Assembly (NCBI RefSeq): GCF_011045115.1
Contig: NZ_JAAKZG010000011.1
Coordinates: forward strand, 124,001 to 188,000
Direction of reading: 5' to 3'
From: Mesorhizobium zhangyense
GTDB taxonomy: Bacteria > Pseudomonadota > Alphaproteobacteria > Rhizobiales > Rhizobiaceae
Length of the DNA: 64,000 nt
The notes below the pieces were generated by a model that saw only the letters and a list, made by a program, of their open reading frames with translations, did not search any database and was not told the origin of the DNA. This document shows positions 59,513 through 64,000 of this stretch, in pieces. Both the position numbers and the translations under genes were made by a program. Positions within the stretch are counted from its first letter, which is position 1; every line of letters starts with the position of its first letter.

Positions 59513-60118
59513 ATGGAAAAGTTCACCAAGCTCACCGGCGTCGCCGCACCCTTGCCGATCGTCAATGTCGACACCGACATGATCATCCCCAAGGATTACC
59601 TCAAGACGATCAAGCGGACGGGCCTGAGCGTCGGGCTTTTCGCCGAAATGCGCTTCAACGAGGACGGTTCGGAAAATCCGGATTTCGTGCTCAACAAGCC
59701 GGCCTATCGCAAGGCGCAGATCCTGGTTGCCGGCGACAATTTCGGCTGCGGCTCGTCGCGCGAACATGCGCCCTGGGCGCTGCTCGATTTCGGCATCCGC
59801 TGCGTCATTTCGACCAGCTTCGCCGACATCTTCTACAACAACTGCTTCAAGAACGGCATCCTGCCGATCACGGTCAGCCCGGAAGACCTCGACAAGCTGA
59901 TGGACGACGCCTCGCGCGGCGCCAATGCGACGGTCTCGGTCGATCTCGAAGCCAAGGAAATCCGCGGTCCCGACGGTGGCGTGGTCAAGTTCGACCTCGA
60001 CGATTTCAAGCGTCACTGCCTGCTCAACGGCCTCGACGATATCGGGCTGACCATGGAAAAGGCATCGTCGATCAGCGCCTTCGAGAAGAAGAACGCGGAG
60101 AGCCGGCCCTGGGCGTAA
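59513..60118 (+). CDS. leuD: 3-isopropylmalate dehydratase small subunit
   Basis: 201 residues, normal length. [74 protein letters not shown] and [17 protein letters not shown] are LeuD signatures. With LeuC it isomerises 2- to 3-isopropylmalate in leucine synthesis. leuC is not in the window, as is usual in this order; leuB lies 1.5 kb downstream with two unrelated genes between. Confidence 0.96.
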   Translation: MEKFTKLTGVAAPLPIVNVDTDMIIPKDYLKTIKRTGLSVGLFAEMRFNEDGSENPDFVLNKPAYRKAQILVAGDNFGCGSSREHAPWALLDFGIRCVISTSFADIFYNNCFKNGILPITVSPEDLDKLMDDASRGANATVSVDLEAKEIRGPDGGVVKFDLDDFKRHCLLNGLDDIGLTMEKASSISAFEKKNAESRPWA

Positions 60119-60224
60119 TGCCCCTCAATCCCAGACGATGAGCTTTGCCTCGGCCTCGAAAGATTTCCTTCGGAGCTGACAGCGTCTGCCGGCCTGTGGC
60201 ATGGTCGATGGCGTCGATTCGAAG

Positions 60225-60266
60225 TGTTACAGCGTCCTTTGCATGTAGACGCGCGGCGCTGTAATC
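60225..60266. repeat. REP-like palindromic element
   Basis: TTACAGCG at 60227-60234 pairs with CGCTGTAA at 60257-60264, and inner GCGTC / GACGC (60232-60236 and 60248-60252) give an alternative pairing. The block closely resembles a palindrome I recall as common between genes in rhizobial genomes; this is memory, not a search. It lies between leuD and the secreted-protein gene. No second copy was noticed in this window. Confidence 0.5.
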
Positions 60267-60319
60267 GCCGGAAGTCCCTATTTTCCGGCATTCCGAAACT
60301 CCCTGATTCGGAGCTTGTC

Positions 60320-61147
60320 ATGCGCTGGGCCATCTCTCTTTTCACCACCGGTTTCATCTTTGCCGCGACCGCTTTGGCCGTCGCGCAGGAAGGTCAGCCG
60401 AGTTCGATCCCCTTTGCGGGCGGAACTCTGACCATCAAGGAGACGGCCGATCTCGACAAGATTCTCGCCTTCGACGGCAAGGAACTGGCCCGCAACTATG
60501 TCGTCTATTACGACCGCACGGTCGATCTCGATGGCACGAAAGTGGCCCTTTTCGCGGTCGGCGATGGCGGCAATGCCTGCGGCCCCGCAACCGTGATCGT
60601 CTGGAAACCCGAGGGCGGCGAACTCAAGACCGCGACGGTGGGCGAGGATTGCGGCGCGCCGCCCGCGGCTGCAACGGAGGACAGCCTCTATTTCGTGCCT
60701 TATCTGCGCCCGGGCTCCACTGCCAACGTGCAAAGCTGGTCGCCGGAAGAAGGCTTGCGCGTTGCCGGCGAGATGAGCTTTACGCCGCAGCCTGGCACCA
60801 AATGGGCCGATATCGATCCGGCCAAGATCACCCACCCTTACGATCTCTTCGCCAATGGCGATTTCTATGATGCCGCCAGGAAGGTTCTCGGCGATAGTCT
60901 CGAAAACGTCGCGCTGGCGCTTTCGGTTTCGGGCGGGCCTGAAAAGACGGCTTCCGGCATTCTCTATGGCAGCGGCTGCATTCCCCATGCCTGCGGCGGT
61001 GGCGACGGTTTCTTCGCTTTCGACCAGAAGACGAAGGCCGTGTATTTCGCGCAGCAGGGCGATGGGGCCGAGCCTGATGCATGGCCGGCGCTCGACACCT
61101 GGCCGGCTGAAATTCGCGAAGCGATGAAGAAATCCCTCGAGCAATAA
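60320..61147 (+). CDS. Secreted/periplasmic hypothetical protein
   Basis: 275 residues. A clear signal peptide covers residues 1-22 (MRWAISLFTTGFIFAATALA, cleavage near AVAQE). The mature part is beta-rich with repeated aromatic-acid stretches (VVYYDRTVDLDGTKVALFAVGDGGNACGPATV, then TKWADIDPAKITHPYDLF, and SGCIPHACGGGDGFFAF with paired cysteines). The final third may hold a disulphide-linked Gly-rich loop. I do not recognise the family. It sits upstream of the RidA-family gene (12 bases), on the same strand. Confidence 0.7.
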   Translation: MRWAISLFTTGFIFAATALAVAQEGQPSSIPFAGGTLTIKETADLDKILAFDGKELARNYVVYYDRTVDLDGTKVALFAVGDGGNACGPATVIVWKPEGGELKTATVGEDCGAPPAAATEDSLYFVPYLRPGSTANVQSWSPEEGLRVAGEMSFTPQPGTKWADIDPAKITHPYDLFANGDFYDAARKVLGDSLENVALALSVSGGPEKTASGILYGSGCIPHACGGGDGFFAFDQKTKAVYFAQQGDGAEPDAWPALDTWPAEIREAMKKSLEQ

Positions 61148-61159
61148 TGGTCTGATTTC

Positions 61160-61543
61160 ATGCGCAAACTGATTTCCACCGGCTCGCCCTTCGAAAAAAC
61201 CGCCGGCTATTCGCGGGCGGTGGTGCAGGGCGACTGGTGCTTTGTCTCGGGCACGACCGGCTATGACTATGCGACGATGACCATGCCCGACAGCGTCGAG
61301 GACCAGACCCGCAATTGCCTGAAAACAATCACCAAGGCGCTCGAGGATGGTGGCTTCGCGCTCGCTGATGTGGTGCGGGCGCATTACTACATCACCAGCG
61401 ACAGTTTTGTGGACCGGGTGTTCCCGATCCTCGGCGAGGCTTTTGGCGAGATCAGGCCGGCAGCGACGATGATCGTCTGCCAGCTCAACAAGCCGGAAAT
61501 GAAAATCGAGATCGAAGTAACGGCGCTCAGGCGTTCTTCTTGA
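61160..61543 (+). CDS. RidA/YjgF-family protein
   Basis: 127 residues. [41 protein letters not shown] and [50 protein letters not shown] match the RidA fold, including the conserved Arg ([10 protein letters not shown]). The family hydrolyses reactive enamine/imine intermediates; some members are specialised in other pathways. It lies 12 bases after the secreted-protein gene and 85 before leuB. Confidence 0.9.
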   Translation: MRKLISTGSPFEKTAGYSRAVVQGDWCFVSGTTGYDYATMTMPDSVEDQTRNCLKTITKALEDGGFALADVVRAHYYITSDSFVDRVFPILGEAFGEIRPAATMIVCQLNKPEMKIEIEVTALRRSS

Positions 61544-61628
61544 TCTGCACCAAGCCTTTCCGTCTTGCGCGCCGCGCCTCAGGCGTTTAGCAAGACGCCG
61601 GTTCACGGCTTCCTTGAAAGGTTTTCCC

Positions 61629-62732
61629 ATGGCATCGCGCAAGCTTCTCCTTCTCGCCGGCGACGGCATCGGTCCCGAGGCAATGGCCGAGGTTCGCAAG
61701 CTCATTGTGGCGATGAACGAGAAACTCGGCACCGGCTTCGAGACCGAAGAAGGCCTGGTCGGCGGCTGCGCTTACGATGCCCATGGCAAGGCGATTTCGG
61801 ATGCTGACATGGCAAAGGCGATGGCGGCGGATGCGGTGCTGTTCGGCGCCGTCGGCGGGCCGAAGTGGGATGCGGTGCCTTACGAGGTGCGCCCCGAAGC
61901 CGGCCTGCTGCGCCTGCGCAAGGACATGGAGCTGTTCGCCAACCTGCGCCCGGCCATCTGCTATCCGGCACTTGCCGCGTCGTCCTCGCTGAAGCCGGAA
62001 GTCGTCGAGGGCCTCGACATCCTCATCGTGCGTGAGCTGACCGGCGGCGTCTATTTCGGTGAGCCGAAGGAGATCATCGATCTCGGCAACGGCCAGAAGC
62101 GCGGCATCGACACGCAGGTCTATGACACCTTCGAGATCGAGCGCATTTCGGGCGTCGCCTTCGAGCTGGCCCGCACCCGGCAGAACCGCGTCACCTCGAT
62201 GGAAAAGCGCAACGTCATGAAGTCGGGCGTCTTGTGGAACGAGGTGGTGACCGCCACCCACAAGGCCAAATATTCCGACGTCAAGCTCGACCACATGCTG
62301 GCCGATGCCGGCGGCATGCAGCTGGTGCGCTGGCCCAAGCAGTTCGACGTCATCGTCACCGACAATCTGTTCGGCGACATGCTGTCGGACGTCGCCGCCA
62401 TGCTCACCGGTTCGCTCGGCATGCTGCCCTCGGCTTCGCTCGGCGCGCCGGACGCCAAGACCGGCAAGCGCAAGGCGCTCTATGAGCCGGTGCATGGCTC
62501 GGCCCCGGACATTGCCGGCAAGGGTATCGCCAACCCGATCGCCATGATCGCATCCTTTGCCATGTGCCTGCGCTATTCCTTCAACATGGTGACTGAAGCC
62601 GACCGTCTCGAAGCGGCGATTGCTTCGGTGCTGGACGAGGGCCTGCGCACCAAGGACATCATGTCCGAAGGCAAGACCGAAGTCGGCACGACGGCGATGG
62701 GCGATGCGATCGTGGCAAAGTTCTTCGCCTAG
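61629..62732 (+). CDS. leuB: 3-isopropylmalate dehydrogenase
   Basis: 367 residues from ATG 61629 (an in-frame Met 15 bases earlier is possible). [110 protein letters not shown]-like [30 protein letters not shown] and [20 protein letters not shown] are LeuB signatures, with the catalytic Tyr/Lys/Asp set. It oxidatively decarboxylates 3-isopropylmalate. The short gene-free interval before asd contains the candidate leader described separately. Confidence 0.96.
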   Translation: MASRKLLLLAGDGIGPEAMAEVRKLIVAMNEKLGTGFETEEGLVGGCAYDAHGKAISDADMAKAMAADAVLFGAVGGPKWDAVPYEVRPEAGLLRLRKDMELFANLRPAICYPALAASSSLKPEVVEGLDILIVRELTGGVYFGEPKEIIDLGNGQKRGIDTQVYDTFEIERISGVAFELARTRQNRVTSMEKRNVMKSGVLWNEVVTATHKAKYSDVKLDHMLADAGGMQLVRWPKQFDVIVTDNLFGDMLSDVAAMLTGSLGMLPSASLGAPDAKTGKRKALYEPVHGSAPDIAGKGIANPIAMIASFAMCLRYSFNMVTEADRLEAAIASVLDEGLRTKDIMSEGKTEVGTTAMGDAIVAKFFA

Positions 62733-62818
62733 TCGTTGCGATCGGCAGGAGGCGGAACGCCGGCTTCTGCCAGATTGACTCTTGACGCAAAGCGCGTAAA
62801 AGCCAGCACGAACTATTC

Positions 62819-62839
62819 CGGCGCATAATCGATGCGCCG
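62819..62839. promoter_or_regulatory. Inverted repeat before the asd leader ORF
   Basis: CGGCGCAT-AATCG-ATGCGCCG, perfect 8-bp arms, ending 14 bases before the leader ATG at 62854 and directly upstream of its ACGGAG ribosome site. Could be an operator or a stem in the transcript. Confidence 0.5.
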
Positions 62840-62853
62840 AGACGGAGCCTTTC

Positions 62854-62982
62854 ATGCGCGGCCTGCTTATGGCGCTTTTCGCAATCGACTTTCCCGGCCA
62901 TGGGGTTTCCCAGGGCGGGCACGAGCGCGCGCAGCTTCGCACCACCAAAACCGCGGCCAAAACGACCACCAAAACGGTCTGA
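62854..62982 (+). CDS. Putative 42-residue leader peptide for asd
   Basis: ATG at 62854 follows ACGGAG by 7 bases; stop TGA at 62980-62982. It is too short for the usual gene callers. The peptide starts MRGLLMALFAIDFPGHG and ends RTTKTAAKTTTKTV: seven Thr and three Lys within the last 13 codons. Thr and Lys are end products of the aspartate-family pathway that Asd serves, so this looks like a translated attenuator sensor. It is followed by overlapping hairpins (63005-63050) and then asd at 63087. No homology is claimed. Confidence 0.5.
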   Translation: MRGLLMALFAIDFPGHGVSQGGHERAQLRTTKTAAKTTTKTV

Positions 62983-63004
62983 TCTCCCTGGCCTGCTCGC
63001 CCCT

Positions 63005-63050
63005 CCCGGGTCCGGCCCGGGGGCGAAGCCCGCACCGGCCGGCGGGTTTT
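63005..63050 (+). promoter_or_regulatory. Candidate attenuator: alternative hairpins before asd
   Basis: Segments A CCCGGG 63005-63010, B CCCGGG 63016-63021, C CCCGC 63029-63033 and D GCGGG 63042-63046 followed by TTTT. A-B, B-C (CGGG at 63018-63021 with CCCG at 63029-63032) and C-D pairings are mutually exclusive in part. C-D plus the T-run resembles an intrinsic terminator. High GC content makes chance pairing possible. Confidence 0.5.
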
Positions 63051-63086
63051 CTCCAAAACGAGCGGAGAGGGACAGGAGAACATAAT

Positions 63087-64000
63087 ATGGGTTTCAAGGT
63101 TGCGATCGTTGGTGCCACGGGCAATGTGGGCCGCGAAATGCTCAATATCCTCGAAGAACGCGGCTTTCCGGTCGACGAGGTCGTCGCACTCGCCTCGCGC
63201 CGTTCGCTCGGCACCGAAGTGTCGTTCGGCGACCGCACGCTGAAGGTCAAGGTGCTCGACACCTATGACTTTTCCGACACCGATCTCTGCATCATGTCGG
63301 CCGGCGGCAACGTCTCGAAGGAATGGTCGCCGAAGATCGGCAAGCAGGGCTGCGTCGTCATCGATAACTCCTCGGCCTTCCGCTACGACCAGGACGTGCC
63401 GCTGATCGTGCCGGAAGTGAACCCGGACGCGATTTCGGGCTTCTCCAAGAAGAACATCATCGCCAACCCGAACTGCTCGACCGCCCAGCTCGTCGTGGCG
63501 CTGAAGCCGCTACACGACAAGGCCCGGATCAAGCGCGTCGTGGTGGCGACCTACCAGTCGGTTTCCGGCGCCGGCAAGGAAGGCATGGACGAGCTGTTCA
63601 CGCAGACCCGCGCGGTGTTCGTCGCCGACCCGGTCGAGGCCAAGAAGTTCACCAAGCGCATCGCCTTCAACGTCATTCCGCATATCGACGTTTTCCTGGA
63701 TGACGGCTTCACCAAGGAAGAGTGGAAGATGGTCGCCGAGACCAAGAAGATGCTCGACCCCAAGATCAAGCTGACCGCAACCTGCGTGCGCGTGCCGGTG
63801 TTCATCGGCCATTCGGAAGCCGTCAACATCGAGTTCGAGGACCCGATCACCGCCGACGAAGCGCGCGAGATCCTGCGCGATGCGCCGGGCTGTCTCGTCA
63901 TCGACAAGCGTGAGGACGGCGGCTACGCCACGCCAATCGATTCTGCCGGCGAGGATGCCACCTACATCTCGCGCATCCGCGAGGACTCGACCGTCGACAA
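63087..64000 (+). CDS. asd: Aspartate-semialdehyde dehydrogenase, N-terminal part
   Basis: The frame is open from ATG 63087 (AGGAG upstream) to the window edge, about 304 codons. N-terminal NADP motif MGFKVAIVGATGNVGREML, then LASRRSLGTEVSFGDR, the catalytic C130 in NPNCSTAQLVVALKPLH, SVSGAGKEGMDELFTQT, IPHIDVFLDDGFTKEEWKM and TCVRVPVFIGHSEAVNIEF with the active-site His. It reduces aspartyl phosphate to the semialdehyde, the branch point to Lys, Met and Thr and to diaminopimelate. The C-terminus lies outside the window. A candidate attenuator precedes it. Confidence 0.95.
   Translation, partial: MGFKVAIVGATGNVGREMLNILEERGFPVDEVVALASRRSLGTEVSFGDRTLKVKVLDTYDFSDTDLCIMSAGGNVSKEWSPKIGKQGCVVIDNSSAFRYDQDVPLIVPEVNPDAISGFSKKNIIANPNCSTAQLVVALKPLHDKARIKRVVVATYQSVSGAGKEGMDELFTQTRAVFVADPVEAKKFTKRIAFNVIPHIDVFLDDGFTKEEWKMVAETKKMLDPKIKLTATCVRVPVFIGHSEAVNIEFEDPITADEAREILRDAPGCLVIDKREDGGYATPIDSAGEDATYISRIREDSTVD

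Noticed and set aside
61587-63083. 498-codon minus-strand frame opposite leuB and the asd leader
   Set aside because: It is antisense to leuB with no recognisable domain.

Overview
The window is GC-rich, densely coded chromosomal DNA from an alphaproteobacterium, most likely a member of the Hyphomicrobiales (rhizobial order; Phyllobacteriaceae/Mesorhizobium-like). This rests on the ImuA-ImuB-DnaE2 cassette preceded by a GTTC-N7-GTTC SOS box, the DUF1737, YunG-like and Trm112-type small proteins, the leuD/leuB/asd neighbourhood and overall codon style. The genus cannot be fixed from sequence reading alone.

Region 1 (1-34150) is a large surface-polysaccharide locus. It opens with the end of rfbA and then rfbC-rfbB-rfbD (dTDP-L-rhamnose) and a Wzx-type flippase. 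A tight minus-strand operon (4263-9756) follows, holding two DegT-type sugar aminotransferases, an SDR epimerase, a Gfo/Idh/MocA dehydrogenase and two hexapeptide acyltransferases. It looks like a factory for N-acylated amino sugars, including a WbpB/D/E-like trio. Next come several glycosyltransferases (GT4 and GT2), a polytopic Wzy-like protein and a CelD/FemAB-like acyltransferase. An uncharacterised predicted alpha/alpha-toroid protein is co-transcribed with wecG and wecC, and a minus-strand operon carries wzc-like, tyrosine-kinase-like, ExeA-like ATPase and wecB genes. WecB, WecC and WecG together predict a ManNAcA residue in the polymer. The locus ends with a GMC oxidoreductase, another GT2, an ExoY-like priming transferase and two regulators: a Crp/Fnr protein and a LuxR-type protein whose receiver domain has lost its phospho-acceptor. 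No Wza-type outer-membrane exporter is present.

Region 2 (34262-36155) is a divergent LysR regulator / EamA exporter pair.

Region 3 (36392-47134) looks like a self-contained secretion locus: a 1858-residue multidomain protein (N,N-dimethylformamidase-like domain, Ig-like domain, then four DUF4082 modules alternating with three cadherin/Big_9-like modules), a CobW-family metal-chaperone GTPase, a small unknown protein, and a type I secretion ABC transporter and HlyD-type adaptor. A strong dyad lies just upstream of the giant gene, and a terminator closes the unit.

Region 4 (47207-64000) is housekeeping: tRNA-Gly(GCC), a YbaK-type deacylase, a thioredoxin/TPR protein, a Lon-N-domain protein, a Trm112-like protein, the SOS mutasome imuA-imuB-dnaE2 (with LexA box), a minimal metallopeptidase, YunG-like and DUF1737 proteins, a CitE-like lyase, a DAO-type oxidoreductase, leuD, a secreted unknown protein, a RidA-family protein, leuB and the start of asd. 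Between leuB and asd there is a 42-codon ORF ending in a Thr/Lys run, followed by overlapping hairpins. This is a candidate transcription-attenuation leader for asd and one of the two most interesting signals here, together with the giant protein and its secretion locus.
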